This document shows, in pieces, positions 18,786-28,083 of a stretch of DNA of 64,000 nt. The notes below the pieces were generated by a model, which was not told where the DNA came from, made no database searches, and saw only the letters and a program-made list of their open reading frames with translations. Both the position numbers and the translations under genes were made by a program. Source of the DNA: Echinicola strongylocentroti (GTDB lineage Bacteria; Bacteroidota; Bacteroidia; Cytophagales; Cyclobacteriaceae). The DNA is taken from positions 1,907,001-1,971,000 of the forward strand of contig NZ_CP030041.1 in the NCBI RefSeq assembly GCF_003260975.1. Direction: 5' to 3'. Within the stretch, counting starts at the first letter, position 1. Every line of letters begins with the position of its first letter.

Positions 18786-19271
18786 ATGAAAAAGCTACTG
18801 CCCTACTTTTTTTTATTGGGAACTGCGATGAGCTGTGATGAGCCTGCCCAAGAAACCACCAACGAGAACGTGGTATCAGAAAGCGCTGCATCACCAGCAG
18901 ATAAAGTTCTTCAAAAAGGAAGCTCTACATGGTTCACCTACGAAGGCACTGTGCCTTGTGCTGACTGTAGTGGGATCAAGACTACCTTGCAGCTGGAAAA
19001 CCGTCCTGAAAAAGAAGCCAGAGAATACAAACTCACTGAAGTGTACCTCGGCACTCCTGATGGAGATCGCTCATTCGAGTCGGCAGGGCTTTACGAAGTC
19101 ACTTATGGAACGGATGGAAATCCAGGAGCCATGGTTATCACTTTGCTGGACGATCAAGGTAATCCTACCAAACATTTTCTTCAGGAACGTGACGCCAAAA
19201 AATTCACTCTGCTGGACAAAAACAAAAATAAAATAGCAACCGACCTGGATTATTCATTGACCATAAAGTAA
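18786..19271 (+). CDS. NlpE-like lipoprotein
   Basis: This 161-residue lipoprotein has a signal sequence ending in a lipobox (TAMSC, Cys17). After a disordered Thr/Glu/Ser linker, the domain from about residue 50 carries FTYEGTVPCADCSGIKTTLQL, the CxxC-containing signature of the NlpE N-terminal domain, and continues as a small beta-barrel. In enterobacteria NlpE senses copper and surface contact, but that partner system (Cpx) is not visible here and the role in Bacteroidota is not established. It lies 7 bases after tdh and is probably co-transcribed. Confidence 0.85.
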   Translation: MKKLLPYFFLLGTAMSCDEPAQETTNENVVSESAASPADKVLQKGSSTWFTYEGTVPCADCSGIKTTLQLENRPEKEAREYKLTEVYLGTPDGDRSFESAGLYEVTYGTDGNPGAMVITLLDDQGNPTKHFLQERDAKKFTLLDKNKNKIATDLDYSLTIK

Positions 19272-19311
19272 TGGTTGGCTACACGTATCGCAATCAGCCT
19301 CAGTGGGCCCA

Positions 19312-19358
19312 TTGGACAAAAAATAAGCCTGAATAAATCAGGCTTATTTTTTGTCCAA
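19312..19358. terminator. bidirectional terminator, perfect 21-base arms
   Basis: Bases 19312-19332 are exactly complementary to 19338-19358 around a 5-base loop. Each arm contains a GCCTGA core and an A- or T-run, so both strands end in a T-run. The right arm includes the stop codon and last codons of the ArsC/Spx-like gene on the minus strand. Confidence 0.9.
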
Positions 19359-19700
19359 AATGATCTCTTTCTGAAATCCTAAAACCACCTCTCCATCTGG
19401 ATACACCATTACTGGCCTTTTGATCATGCTACTATTCTCCACCAATATCGGTAGAGCGGTAGCCTCTTCATCCATTTTTATTTTCTCATCATCCGACAGC
19501 TTTCTATAAGTAGTCCCTCTTTTGTTCACCAATTTGTCCAAAGGCACTTTTTCCAAGAAGCTCTCCAAAAGTGATTGTGTAGGAGGCGTTTTCTTATAGT
19601 CCACAAAATGGTAGGCAATGCCTTCTTCCTCCAGCAGGTTGAAGGTCTTTTTCATGGTATCGCAGTTTTTGATACCATAGACACTGAGCGTTGTTCCCAT
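19344..19700 (-). CDS. ArsC/Spx-family thioredoxin-fold protein
   Basis: The start is taken at MGTTLSVYGIKNCDTMKK (19700; 118 residues), because family proteins begin there; an ATG 30 bases earlier is also open. The N-terminus carries the single Cys of the ArsC/YffB/Spx group (NCDTMKK), followed by FVDYKKTPP, KLVNKRGTTYRKL and the SSMIKRPVMVYPDGEVVLGF segment with the cis-Pro region. It could be a glutathione-linked reductase like YffB or an RNA-polymerase-binding Spx/MgsR regulator. The lack of a CxxC motif fits either, and the sequence alone does not decide. Confidence 0.85.
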   Translation of the reverse strand: MGTTLSVYGIKNCDTMKKTFNLLEEEGIAYHFVDYKKTPPTQSLLESFLEKVPLDKLVNKRGTTYRKLSDDEKIKMDEEATALPILVENSSMIKRPVMVYPDGEVVLGFQKEIILDKK

Positions 19701-19880
19701 ATTATTTTGAATCTGTTGATTTGCCAACAAAGCTAATTTTTCTGGCGATTGCTAGCCAATAATCAGGAAAAAATCTCCCCCGGATTCCTTCCGAAACTTT
19801 CTCCATTTACTATCTGGACTACCCAATTGCCAGTCACATCCTGGGCATTGTGATTTGTTCACCTTACTCCCTTGCCCCTA

Positions 19881-19916
19881 ATATAAAAGGCCGCCCGTAA
19901 GAGCAGCCTTTTATAT
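19881..19916 (-). terminator. terminator downstream of hemL
   Basis: ATATAAAAGGC (19881-19891) pairs with GCCTTTTATAT (19906-19916), just beyond the hemL stop codon. The stem is A/T-rich at its base and there is no separate T-run. Confidence 0.55.
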
Positions 19917-19917
19917 T

Positions 19918-21207
19918 TTACAAAATTTCTTTTAATGCGCCCTCATTGGCATCAATGATCTGGGCAATATGTTCTTCGGTCAACGCCGTACTCAAAAAGA
20001 GGCTTTCGAACTGCGATGGAGGAAGATAAACCCCTCGTTTTAGCATGGCTTGGAAATACTTACCAAACAGGGCTGTATCTGAAGACATTGCGGTTTCGAA
20101 ATCAGTTACTTTCTCAGAGGTAAAAAACAGACTGTACATACTCCCAAGATGTGTCGTCGAATAGTCCAGCCCCATCTTTTGTAAAGTAGCTCTTACACCT
20201 GCAACCAATTTCCCACCGGTTTTTTCCAATCCATCATAGATTTCAGGGTGCTTGTAAAGGTAATTTAACATAGCCATTCCAGCTGCCATGGCCACAGGAT
20301 TACCTGACAATGTTCCTGCTTGGTACACCGGTCCTACAGGAGAGACATAGTCCATGATTTCTTTTTTTCCACCATAAGCCCCCACGGGCATACCACCGCC
20401 AATGATTTTTCCCATTGTGGTCAAGTCCGGCGTGACACCGAAGACCTCTTGGGCGCCCCCTTGCGCTAGTCGGAAGCCAGTCATCACCTCATCAAAAATC
20501 AACACGATCCCTTCTTCATCACACAACTTTCTTAATCCTTCCAGAAAACCCTCCTCGGGCAATACCAACCCCATATTTCCGGGTACTGGTTCTAGGATAA
20601 TGGCCGCTATTTCGTCTTTGTTGGCATCTACCAGCTCCTTCACGGCTACAAGGTCATTGTAAGGAGCCAGAAGGGTGTCTTTAGCAGTTCCTGTGGTCAC
20701 TCCGGGCGAATTGGGCTCACCCATGGTAATAGCCCCTGAACCCGCTGCTATCAAAAATGAATCTCCATGACCATGATAATTCCCCGAAAACTTAATGAAC
20801 TTATCTCGTCCAGTATACCCTCTGGCCAGTCTTATAGCTGACATCGTGGCCTCTGTGCCACTATTCACCATTCTCACCTTTTCTACAGAAGGGACCATCT
20901 TGGTGATGATTTCAGCAATATCTACTTCTTTAGCAGTAGGGGTGCCAAAGGATGTCCCCATCTCGACGGCCTTAATAACAGCCTCCTTGATCTCCGGATG
21001 GTTATGCCCCAAGATCATTGGCCCCCAACTGTTGATCAATTCAATGTAGCGGTTATCATCTTCATCGTACAGATAGGCGCCCTCTGCTCTTTTGATAAAC
21101 AACGGATCTCCTCCCACGGCCTTAAAAGCCCTTACAGGAGAATTGACTCCTCCGGGAATAAAATTCTGTGCATTGGAAAAAAGCGCTTTACTATTCTTGA
21201 TGTCCAT
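19918..21207 (-). CDS. hemL: glutamate-1-semialdehyde 2,1-aminomutase
   Basis: This PLP enzyme converts glutamate-1-semialdehyde to 5-aminolevulinate, the step after hemA. The 429 residues show [20 protein letters not shown] at the start, [59 protein letters not shown] and the PLP lysine in [18 protein letters not shown]. It starts 9 bases after the stop of the LpoA-like gene, so the two probably share a transcript although their functions differ. Confidence 0.97.
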   Translation of the reverse strand: MDIKNSKALFSNAQNFIPGGVNSPVRAFKAVGGDPLFIKRAEGAYLYDEDDNRYIELINSWGPMILGHNHPEIKEAVIKAVEMGTSFGTPTAKEVDIAEIITKMVPSVEKVRMVNSGTEATMSAIRLARGYTGRDKFIKFSGNYHGHGDSFLIAAGSGAITMGEPNSPGVTTGTAKDTLLAPYNDLVAVKELVDANKDEIAAIILEPVPGNMGLVLPEEGFLEGLRKLCDEEGIVLIFDEVMTGFRLAQGGAQEVFGVTPDLTTMGKIIGGGMPVGAYGGKKEIMDYVSPVGPVYQAGTLSGNPVAMAAGMAMLNYLYKHPEIYDGLEKTGGKLVAGVRATLQKMGLDYSTTHLGSMYSLFFTSEKVTDFETAMSSDTALFGKYFQAMLKRGVYLPPSQFESLFLSTALTEEHIAQIIDANEGALKEIL

Positions 21208-21216
21208 TAATACAAA

Positions 21217-22890
21217 TTATTTGATTTCTTCTATTTTACCTTCATTAAGCTTTAGCACTGGCACGTATTGATTGGACTGACTATTCCTGAAGTCCAATCC
21301 AAAACCCAAACCGGATTTCACCTCTCCTTGTCGATCGAGGTTTTTTCCAAAATCAAATCCCTTTCTGGAATTGACCGTTCCTGCCACCCAGTTCATCAGG
21401 TCAAACCCAATATAAGCATTGGCCCCTGGGTAACTACTGTACTTTTCGAAAAAACGAAACCTAAAATCTTCAGTTATTTCCTTGCCAAAGTTCACGGTAT
21501 TGTTCCCGATATAATTCAAGTCCGTACCATCCAGCATCTCAAAGTTTGCAAAATTAAAATATAGCCAACTGTCCAAGACAAAGACGGGTGTGCTCGTACT
21601 GAGCGACTCCATTAAGGACAAGGTAGGTGAGGCGATATAGGGATCATCGGAAAATATCACAATCTGGTCAGCTCTTGACGTCTCACCAGGTTTCAACCCT
21701 ACATTGGAAAGAAAATCCCTGATACTATTGGAACCAACTTTCTCATTGAACACCACCCTATATCCTCTCTTGGAAGCCTCAGCCGCAAACTGTCTGGCCA
21801 TTAGCTCATCACGTGAGGAACCGCTATACGCCAAGGCAATTCGATTTCCGGTCACATGCCGCCGACTATAATCCAGCAACTTCTCCACTATCACTTCCGT
21901 AGATGGCCTAAAGAGGTATGCATACTTGGTATCGCCAAAATTCTCCTTGATATTGGAAAGGGGATTGATAAATGGGATCTGGTGTTTATCGGCAAAATCG
22001 GCCACCAAGGCTGTTTCTTCGGGATAGATCGGACCGACGATCACATCAGCCATTCTAAAATAAGGATCCGAAAGTATCTTCTTCACCACCCCATCATTTC
22101 TTTCCGTATCAAATGTCTTCACATTAATGGCCGCTCCACTTCGTTCTGCGTCCTTGATAGCCATGTCCAAACCTTGGTAGAGTTCAAAAACAAAATTCCC
22201 TCCTTCTAGATTGTTCACTCCGCTTCCCCCTTGGTAATTAAACGGAAGGATGATGGCTACATCCAACACATCATTCTCCACCTTTTCCATGCTTCCTCCT
22301 GTGCCTTCTTGGCCCTCCAAGTTCATACTTTCTAGTTCTGATAGCAGCTTTTTTTCATTGGAAGTGAGCGAAGATTGCTGTAGCAATTTTTCTTTGAGGG
22401 CTAGATCATAGCCTTTATTGGCTTTGAAAGAGGTATAGTGAGCCACCAAGAGACTGACTGTAGCATTATTGCTCAGGTAGTCATAGCTTGCTCTATACCC
22501 CTCTTCACGCAGCGACTCCCTTTTGATCTTACCGATCGCATTCAGTCCATCATAAGCCTGGTTAAGGGCAAATTCGGTCGTGCCCAAAAGATACAATGCT
22601 TCGTCTTCCTGCTCCCAATTGTAATCGGTCACTAGCTGCTCCAATGTTGCTTTGGCCAGCTGGTACTGCTTATTTTTGAAGGCCGCTCGTGCAAAATGAA
22701 AATGAGCGTAGAGTGACAGCTTCCCGTAATTAGTATAGTCCAAATAAGGCCGAAGCTGGTCCAAGGCCTCAGCAGGCTGTCCACTGTCAATCAACCGCAC
22801 TGCCGAACGGTAACCTGTCCCTGTCTCCTGTGCTTTTAACGACCCGATACACATCAAGGCAAGCAGTAAAAGAATGTTTATTTTTTTCAT
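21217..22890 (-). CDS. periplasmic-binding-fold protein, LpoA/LivJ-like
   Basis: This 557-residue exported protein (signal MKKINILLLLALMCIGSLKA) has an N-terminal TPR-like helical region, about residues 25-190 (AVRLIDSGQPAEALDQLRPY, HFARAAFKNKQYQLAKATLE). A type 1 periplasmic-binding fold follows from about 207 (DVAIILPFNYQGGSGVNNLE, MADVIVGPIYPEETALVADF, KHQIPFINPLSNIKEN). TPR plus this fold is the design of LpoA, the outer-membrane activator of peptidoglycan synthase PBP1A. However, no lipobox Cys is seen, and no ABC permease is nearby. A cell-wall role is inference; amino-acid binding is the alternative. Confidence 0.8.
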   Translation of the reverse strand: MKKINILLLLALMCIGSLKAQETGTGYRSAVRLIDSGQPAEALDQLRPYLDYTNYGKLSLYAHFHFARAAFKNKQYQLAKATLEQLVTDYNWEQEDEALYLLGTTEFALNQAYDGLNAIGKIKRESLREEGYRASYDYLSNNATVSLLVAHYTSFKANKGYDLALKEKLLQQSSLTSNEKKLLSELESMNLEGQEGTGGSMEKVENDVLDVAIILPFNYQGGSGVNNLEGGNFVFELYQGLDMAIKDAERSGAAINVKTFDTERNDGVVKKILSDPYFRMADVIVGPIYPEETALVADFADKHQIPFINPLSNIKENFGDTKYAYLFRPSTEVIVEKLLDYSRRHVTGNRIALAYSGSSRDELMARQFAAEASKRGYRVVFNEKVGSNSIRDFLSNVGLKPGETSRADQIVIFSDDPYIASPTLSLMESLSTSTPVFVLDSWLYFNFANFEMLDGTDLNYIGNNTVNFGKEITEDFRFRFFEKYSSYPGANAYIGFDLMNWVAGTVNSRKGFDFGKNLDRQGEVKSGLGFGLDFRNSQSNQYVPVLKLNEGKIEEIK

Positions 22891-23077
22891 GGGTAAATTA
22901 ACTTACGATGATTCCTGAAGACATTAGCCAATGATCACCCGAACAGCTGAATGCTACCTTGGGTGATCGAAGAAGTGAACCCTCCAAAAACAACTAATGC
23001 CCGCCTACGGCTAAGCTCAAATTTTATACCTATCTCAGACGGATTACGAATTTAAGTGATTTTGATACAAAACCACA

Positions 23078-23107
23078 CAAAAAAAGCCTGATTTACACCA
23101 GGCTTTA
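23078..23107 (-). terminator. terminator of guaA
   Basis: On the minus strand AAAGCCTG pairs with CAGGCTTT (23083-23090 with 23099-23106) and a run of seven T follows. It begins five bases after the guaA stop codon. Confidence 0.85.
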
Positions 23108-23111
23108 TGCT

Positions 23112-24641
23112 TTATTCCCACTCGATGGTCGCGGGCGGCTTAGAGCTGATGTCATACACCACTCTATTGACTCCTTTTACCTTATTGATAATTTCATTGG
23201 ATATTTTTCCCAAAAACTCGTAGGGCAAGTGCACCCAGTCAGCAGTCATGCCATCCACAGAAGTCACTGCTCTCAGCGCCACCACTTGCTCATAGGTCCG
23301 CTCATCACCCATCACACCTACAGACTGGACCGGCAGCAGTATCGCTCCCGCTTGCCAAACCTCATCATAGAGTTTGTCGTCTTTCAGTCCTTGGATAAAG
23401 ATATGATCCACTTCCTGTAGAATGGCCACCTTATCTGGGGTAACGTCTCCCAAAATCCGTATCGCCAATCCTGGCCCAGGGAATGGATGCCTTCCAATGA
23501 TATTCTCAGGAATCTGCAATGCACGGCCAACTTCTCTCACCCCGTCCTTAAACAAGGTATTCAGCGGCTCCACCACTTTTAGTTTCATAAAATCAGGCAA
23601 TCCCCCCACATTATGGTGGGACTTGATCGTGGCAGAAGGCCCATTCACAGAAACGGATTCGATGACATCTGGATAGATCGTCCCCTGGCCGAGCCATTTT
23701 ACACCTTGTATCTTATGCGCCTCGTCGTCAAACACTTCGATAAACGTATTTCCGATCGCCTTTCTTTTTTCCTCAGGGTCACTTTTGCCAGACAAAGCAT
23801 CATAAAAACGCTGCTTCGAATCCACACCGATCACATTCAGTCCTAGATGTTTGTAAGAATCAAGGACTTCTTCATATTCATTCTTCCGCAATAGACCATT
23901 GTCCACAAACACACAGGTCAGGTTATCCCCGATGGCCCTGTGGATCAGGGTGGCCGCTACCGAAGAGTCCACCCCTCCAGACAGTCCCATGACCACCTTA
24001 TCCTTGCCAATCTTCTCCTTCAGCTCATCGATCGTGGCATCTATAAACACATCCGAAGTCCAATCTTGACTACATGCACAAATCTGCACGACGAAGTTTC
24101 TCAGCACATTTTTGCCCTCTTCGGAATGGGTCACTTCTGGGTGAAACTGGATACCAAAGGTCTGCTCTTCAGGCACCTTAAATGCCGCCACCTTTACAGA
24201 AGCGGTACTGGAAATCACTTCCCAGCCATCCGGAAGGTCCTTGATCGTATCACCATGCGACATCCACACTTGGGAGCCATGGGAGACTTCATGAAACAAA
24301 TCATTGTGCTTGTCGATAAAATTCAGGTTGGCCCGGCCGTATTCCCTAATTTCGGAAGGCGCCACATTGCCGCCATACTTCTGGGCGAGCAATTGGGATC
24401 CGTAGCAAACGCCCAAAAGGGGCAATTTACCTCTGAACTGCTCAAGGTCTACATCTGGAGAGCCTTCATCCCTCACCGAGCAGGGGCTGCCCGATAGGAT
24501 CACGCCTTTGATGTCGGGTGTGATTTCTGGGATGTTATTATAAGGGTGGATTTCACAGTACACATCGAGTTCTCTTACTCTTCTGGCAATAAGCTGTGTG
24601 TACTGGGATCCAAAGTCTAGGATAAGTATCTGTTCTGCCAT
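23112..24641 (-). CDS. guaA: GMP synthase (glutamine-hydrolysing)
   Basis: This enzyme aminates XMP to GMP. The start is set at [20 protein letters not shown] (24641; 509 residues) rather than two codons earlier. The class I glutamine amidotransferase domain has [17 protein letters not shown] (nucleophile Cys) and [13 protein letters not shown] (His-Glu). The ATP pyrophosphatase domain carries [15 protein letters not shown], and the dimerisation domain ends in the conserved [11 protein letters not shown]. It is flanked by its own terminator; a -7 element lies unusually close to the start codon. Confidence 0.97.
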   Translation of the reverse strand: MAEQILILDFGSQYTQLIARRVRELDVYCEIHPYNNIPEITPDIKGVILSGSPCSVRDEGSPDVDLEQFRGKLPLLGVCYGSQLLAQKYGGNVAPSEIREYGRANLNFIDKHNDLFHEVSHGSQVWMSHGDTIKDLPDGWEVISSTASVKVAAFKVPEEQTFGIQFHPEVTHSEEGKNVLRNFVVQICACSQDWTSDVFIDATIDELKEKIGKDKVVMGLSGGVDSSVAATLIHRAIGDNLTCVFVDNGLLRKNEYEEVLDSYKHLGLNVIGVDSKQRFYDALSGKSDPEEKRKAIGNTFIEVFDDEAHKIQGVKWLGQGTIYPDVIESVSVNGPSATIKSHHNVGGLPDFMKLKVVEPLNTLFKDGVREVGRALQIPENIIGRHPFPGPGLAIRILGDVTPDKVAILQEVDHIFIQGLKDDKLYDEVWQAGAILLPVQSVGVMGDERTYEQVVALRAVTSVDGMTADWVHLPYEFLGKISNEIINKVKGVNRVVYDISSKPPATIEWE

Positions 24642-24644
24642 GCG

Positions 24645-24652
24645 CAAAGGTA
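24645..24652 (-). promoter_or_regulatory. possible -7 element at the guaA start
   Basis: The minus strand reads TACCTTTG, an exact TAnnTTTG match, only 3 bases before the chosen ATG. If active it would give a leaderless or nearly leaderless guaA transcript. No -33 box is evident. Confidence 0.3.
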
Positions 24653-24707
24653 ATCACACTTCCATTAACGGAAAAGCCGGAACTGAAAATTTCGAAATTT
24701 TATTTGG

Positions 24708-24747
24708 AAAAAAAATATCACCCTGTGATTTCTCTCAGGGTGATATT
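24708..24747 (-). terminator. terminator of the amino-sugar operon
   Basis: AATATCACCCTG (24714-24725) pairs over 12 bases with 24736-24747. On the minus strand a run of T follows the hairpin. It lies about 50 bases after the last gene of the operon. Confidence 0.85.
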
Positions 24748-24794
24748 CCAAATTCTATTTAGCAAGCTAAAAGATATAAAGCCTAACTATTTTT

Positions 24795-26207
24795 TTATAT
24801 CCTCACGCCAGTGTTCCCTCCACCTTCAAGGGTAATACTCACCGGTGCATTGGTTTTCCAAGAACCTCCGGTAAAGTCTGGTACATCGATAGAAGTAGCC
24901 TTATTGGCGACAGACCATTCGGACAAGGGAGAAAAAGCACTCCAAAGCGCCGCATCATATACATCCTGATCCAATGGCAAGCCATTCCTCAAGCAATCTA
25001 CCAGTCTCCAGGTCATCATAAAGTCCATGCCACCGTGTCCACCGATCTTCTTGGCCATTTCGCCGACTTTCTTGGTGATCTCCGGGGTATATTTCTCTTC
25101 CAATTCAGTCATCTGCTCATCAGAGAACCAACGGTGACCCGTCGCCACACCTTGCTTAGGCCACTTTCTGGCGATGCCTTTGGTACCGCTCACCAAGTGG
25201 ATCCTTGAGTAAGGCCTTGGGGAAGTCACATCGTGCTGGATCATGATAGACTTGCCTTTTTTGGTTTTCACCATGGTAGTGTTCATGTTACCACGGAATT
25301 GCATATTGGCATAAGAAGCAAAGAAATCATCCTCCTCTGCCAGTTCTTGGGCGTGTTGCTGCATCATGAAGTCATTACTGGACAGTGAGGTCAGGTAATC
25401 CATTTGATCGCCCCTGTTGATGTCCATGATTTGGCAAATTGGGCCTAAGCCGTGTGTCGCATAAAGGTTGCCGTTTCTGTAGGCATTTTCCTTAAGCCTC
25501 CACATGTCTTCGTAACCGCCGTCTTTCTTGAAGTTCAGCCCCAGCAGATCGTGCAGATAAGCACCTTCTCCGTGGATCACATCTCCAAAGAAGCCATCTC
25601 TGGCCATATTGAGCGTCATCATTTCGAAGAAATCGTAGCAGCAATTCTCCATCATCATGCAGTGCTTTTTGGTACGTTCGGAGGTCTCCACCAGCTCCCA
25701 GCACTCCTCTAGCGTCTTGGCAGCAGGCACCTCGATAGCCACGTGCTTGTCTGATTCCATCGCATACACGGCCATCGGCACGTGCCATTCCCAAGGGGTG
25801 AGGATAAAAACAATGTCCAGGTCATCACGGTCTACCATCTTCTTCCAAGCATAGGCAGAACCAGAATAGGTGTCAGGGTCATGAGGAGAATCCTTCAGCA
25901 TTTCCTTTACCTTGTCCACTTTCTCCGGCACCAAGTCACAAATGGCCTTGATCTCTACGCCTTTTATTTTACTCATCCGCTCCACATGACCAGGGCCACG
26001 CATTCCCAGGCCAATAAAACCTGCTCGTACCGTGTCCAGTTTTGGGGCACCGTAGCCCGACATATTGAACCGCTGGTTATTCTTTCTTTTGCTCTGTCTC
26101 AACACTTCGTCCAACTGTGGCTGGGTAAACCCGCTCATGCCAGCTCCTACCAACCCCATACCTGCAAGCCCGGATAGCTTAAGAAAATCTCTTCTATTAT
26201 TGCTCAT
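24795..26207 (-). CDS. Tat-exported Gfo/Idh/MocA protein, GH109-like
   Basis: The 470-residue protein begins with a twin-arginine signal (NNRRDFLKLSGLAGMGLVGA). A Rossmann domain follows (RAGFIGLGMRGPGHVERMSK, KAICDLVPEKVDKVKEMLKD, IVFILTPWEWHVPMAVYAME, VAIEVPAAKTLEECWELVET) and a C-terminal oxidoreductase domain (MMENCCYDFFEMMTLNMARD, THGLGPICQIMDINRGDQMD). The GLGMRGPGHVER and MMENCCYD patterns match glycoside hydrolase family 109, NAD-dependent alpha-N-acetylgalactosaminidases. The upstream galactosamine genes support this; the exact activity is inference. It is the last gene of the operon, 60 bases after the amidohydrolase. Confidence 0.85.
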   Translation of the reverse strand: MSNNRRDFLKLSGLAGMGLVGAGMSGFTQPQLDEVLRQSKRKNNQRFNMSGYGAPKLDTVRAGFIGLGMRGPGHVERMSKIKGVEIKAICDLVPEKVDKVKEMLKDSPHDPDTYSGSAYAWKKMVDRDDLDIVFILTPWEWHVPMAVYAMESDKHVAIEVPAAKTLEECWELVETSERTKKHCMMMENCCYDFFEMMTLNMARDGFFGDVIHGEGAYLHDLLGLNFKKDGGYEDMWRLKENAYRNGNLYATHGLGPICQIMDINRGDQMDYLTSLSSNDFMMQQHAQELAEEDDFFASYANMQFRGNMNTTMVKTKKGKSIMIQHDVTSPRPYSRIHLVSGTKGIARKWPKQGVATGHRWFSDEQMTELEEKYTPEITKKVGEMAKKIGGHGGMDFMMTWRLVDCLRNGLPLDQDVYDAALWSAFSPLSEWSVANKATSIDVPDFTGGSWKTNAPVSITLEGGGNTGVRI

Positions 26208-26267
26208 AATAATGACTTTTTTGGTTAGTGTAAATATAAATTTTCCAAAACAGCTTCGTTCAGGTCG

Positions 26268-27251
26268 TCATTCAAAACCATAAACCCTGGCCGCATTGGT
26301 ATAGAATAGTTTCTGTAATACTTCTTCAGGCAAATTTAAGCCCCGAAACTTACCGGAAAACTCGGGTGCTTCCAGCTCCTTATCGGTAGCAAAGAAGTCC
26401 CAGTGAAAATTCCACAATTGCTCAAACCGGTCCGCCACTCCCTGATCACCAAAAGAACCGTCATCGATCACATCGGTACCGTACATGATCCTGTCCTGGT
26501 ACTTGATGATGAAATCCCGTACATCCTCCCAGCGATCTTTGGCCTGTAACTGCAAATGGCAAACCCTCTCGGCCACATCGGTCAGAAGATTCGGATAGTT
26601 ATCCAGTCTTGTGGCTACTTCATCGATACTCCATTCCATGCTCAGCAAATGTAAGCCTACGAATTGAAGTTTTGGATGGCGCTCCAAAATCCTATCCCGT
26701 GCATCCATTTGCTCCTGATACGAAGGATACTCCGGGTGCAGGTACATATGGTATTCGGGATGGCCACTAAAGTAATTTCGGTCAGAATCTACGGTCATTT
26801 CTTCCAAAGGAAGCCAGCAGTTTTTTGGCTCCCCCTGATGCCCGATCAGCAAGATGTCATTTTGTTCAAGATAATCCAGAATGGGTTTGACCCGCTCATC
26901 ATCTATCATGATAAACTGACCTTGGCTGTCCTTCAGGTCCATGCCAATATTCTTCCATATCTTCACGCCTGAAGCCCCTATTTCCAAGCCACGCTTTATC
27001 TGTTCAATGGCTTTATTTGCCCAACCTTGCTCATTTATCCCTTCAGTAGAAAAGGACGTTACGAATTTTATACGGTTGGGATATTGGCTATCCAGCTGTT
27101 TGAGCACCTCTTGCTGTCCCTCAATGGAATCAAAAAAAGGTATCTCTGTATTGATCGAAAGAAAGGAAGCGCCATACTCCAGCGCTTTCTCCATTTTTTC
27201 GATAGAATGGGTGTTTAAATGTACGTGTGCGTCTATAAATGGACGAATCAT
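26268..27251 (-). CDS. amidohydrolase-2-type TIM-barrel protein
   Basis: This 327-residue protein has the metal motif FIDAHVHLN at residues 5-13, then SGVKIWKNIGM, LIGHQGEP, FVGLHLLSMEWS and the barrel-closing YGTDV, all typical of the amidohydrolase superfamily branch related to PF04909. The substrate is unknown. It overlaps the aldolase gene by 4 bases (ATGA), so it belongs to the galactosamine operon. No AgaA/NagA-type N-acetylgalactosamine-6-phosphate deacetylase is visible in the operon; this hydrolase could fill that step or act on another product, but that is a guess. The sequence does not look like NagA. Confidence 0.8.
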   Translation of the reverse strand: MIRPFIDAHVHLNTHSIEKMEKALEYGASFLSINTEIPFFDSIEGQQEVLKQLDSQYPNRIKFVTSFSTEGINEQGWANKAIEQIKRGLEIGASGVKIWKNIGMDLKDSQGQFIMIDDERVKPILDYLEQNDILLIGHQGEPKNCWLPLEEMTVDSDRNYFSGHPEYHMYLHPEYPSYQEQMDARDRILERHPKLQFVGLHLLSMEWSIDEVATRLDNYPNLLTDVAERVCHLQLQAKDRWEDVRDFIIKYQDRIMYGTDVIDDGSFGDQGVADRFEQLWNFHWDFFATDKELEAPEFSGKFRGLNLPEEVLQKLFYTNAARVYGFE

Positions 27252-28075
27252 TTTTTGTCATTTTTCATTATATCCAACTTATAACTCACCAAGTCGGTCA
27301 CTTCTTTGGTGGCTTTTGGGAAGACTTTTCGGAGGTCGATTTCCTCATTTTTAAGGAGCAATTCTTGCAAAGTCTTCATGAATATATTTTTGATTTCTGT
27401 AGCCAAGTTGACTTTGCAGATACCTCGGCTGATTGCTTCTCGCAACTGCTCTTCAGGAACTCCTGAGCTGCCATGGAGCACCAAGGTCGCAGGAGTCACA
27501 GCAGCTATTTCACTTAACAAATCAAACTGCAATTTAGGCTCTTGTTTATAAAACCCATGTGCCGTACCAATGGAAATTGCCAATGCATCTACTTGAGTCT
27601 CCTCCACGAAAGTCTTGGCCTCCTCGGCTGTGGTGAATCCCTGATGCTCGTGGGACTGTCCCAGCTTGGCCACATAGCCCAATTCAGCCTCCACGTTTGC
27701 CCCATATTTGTGTGCTCTTTTTACCACTTCTTGGGTGATCTTTACGTTTTCTTCAAAAGGCAGCTCACTCCCATCGATCATCACGGAGTCAAATCCAGCG
27801 TCCAAGCACGCCTGTGCCAAATCCACGCTTCCTCCATGATCCAGGTGGATCCAGCCTTCCACGCCATATTCCTCCAATGCTGCACGCCCCATGGACACTG
27901 CGGTATGGAGCCCCATATAGTCGATCGAGCTTTGGGTCAATTGCAAAATGACGGGCTCATTCAAGGCTGATGCCGCATTCAACACCCCTTGAAGGGTTTC
28001 TAAGTTATAGAAATTGGTGGCCAGCAGTCCACGCTTCTGTTCGGTAAGTTCCTGTAATTTTTGCTTTAACTTCAT
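27248..28075 (-). CDS. class II ketose-bisphosphate aldolase, tagatose type (KbaY/GatY-like)
   Basis: This zinc aldolase would split tagatose-1,6-bisphosphate into dihydroxyacetone phosphate and glyceraldehyde-3-phosphate. The 275-residue length fits the KbaY/GatY/AgaY group. Visible signatures are GWIHLDHGGSVDLAQACLDA (zinc His), FDSVMIDGSELPFEENVKIT, VEAELGYVAKLGQ, AISIGTAHGFYK, LVLHGSSGVPEEQL (zinc His) and CKVNLATEIKN. Fructose-bisphosphate specificity cannot be excluded from sequence, but the agaS and kinase neighbours favour tagatose. It lies 8 bases after the second PfkB gene. Confidence 0.9.
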   Translation of the reverse strand: MKLKQKLQELTEQKRGLLATNFYNLETLQGVLNAASALNEPVILQLTQSSIDYMGLHTAVSMGRAALEEYGVEGWIHLDHGGSVDLAQACLDAGFDSVMIDGSELPFEENVKITQEVVKRAHKYGANVEAELGYVAKLGQSHEHQGFTTAEEAKTFVEETQVDALAISIGTAHGFYKQEPKLQFDLLSEIAAVTPATLVLHGSSGVPEEQLREAISRGICKVNLATEIKNIFMKTLQELLLKNEEIDLRKVFPKATKEVTDLVSYKLDIMKNDKK

Positions 28076-28083
28076 GACTATGA

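Noticed and set aside
24795..26207. An ordinary cytoplasmic inositol or glucose dehydrogenase
   Set aside because: The twin-arginine signal and the GH109-like motifs, with galactosamine genes upstream, make the glycosidase-type assignment more likely.
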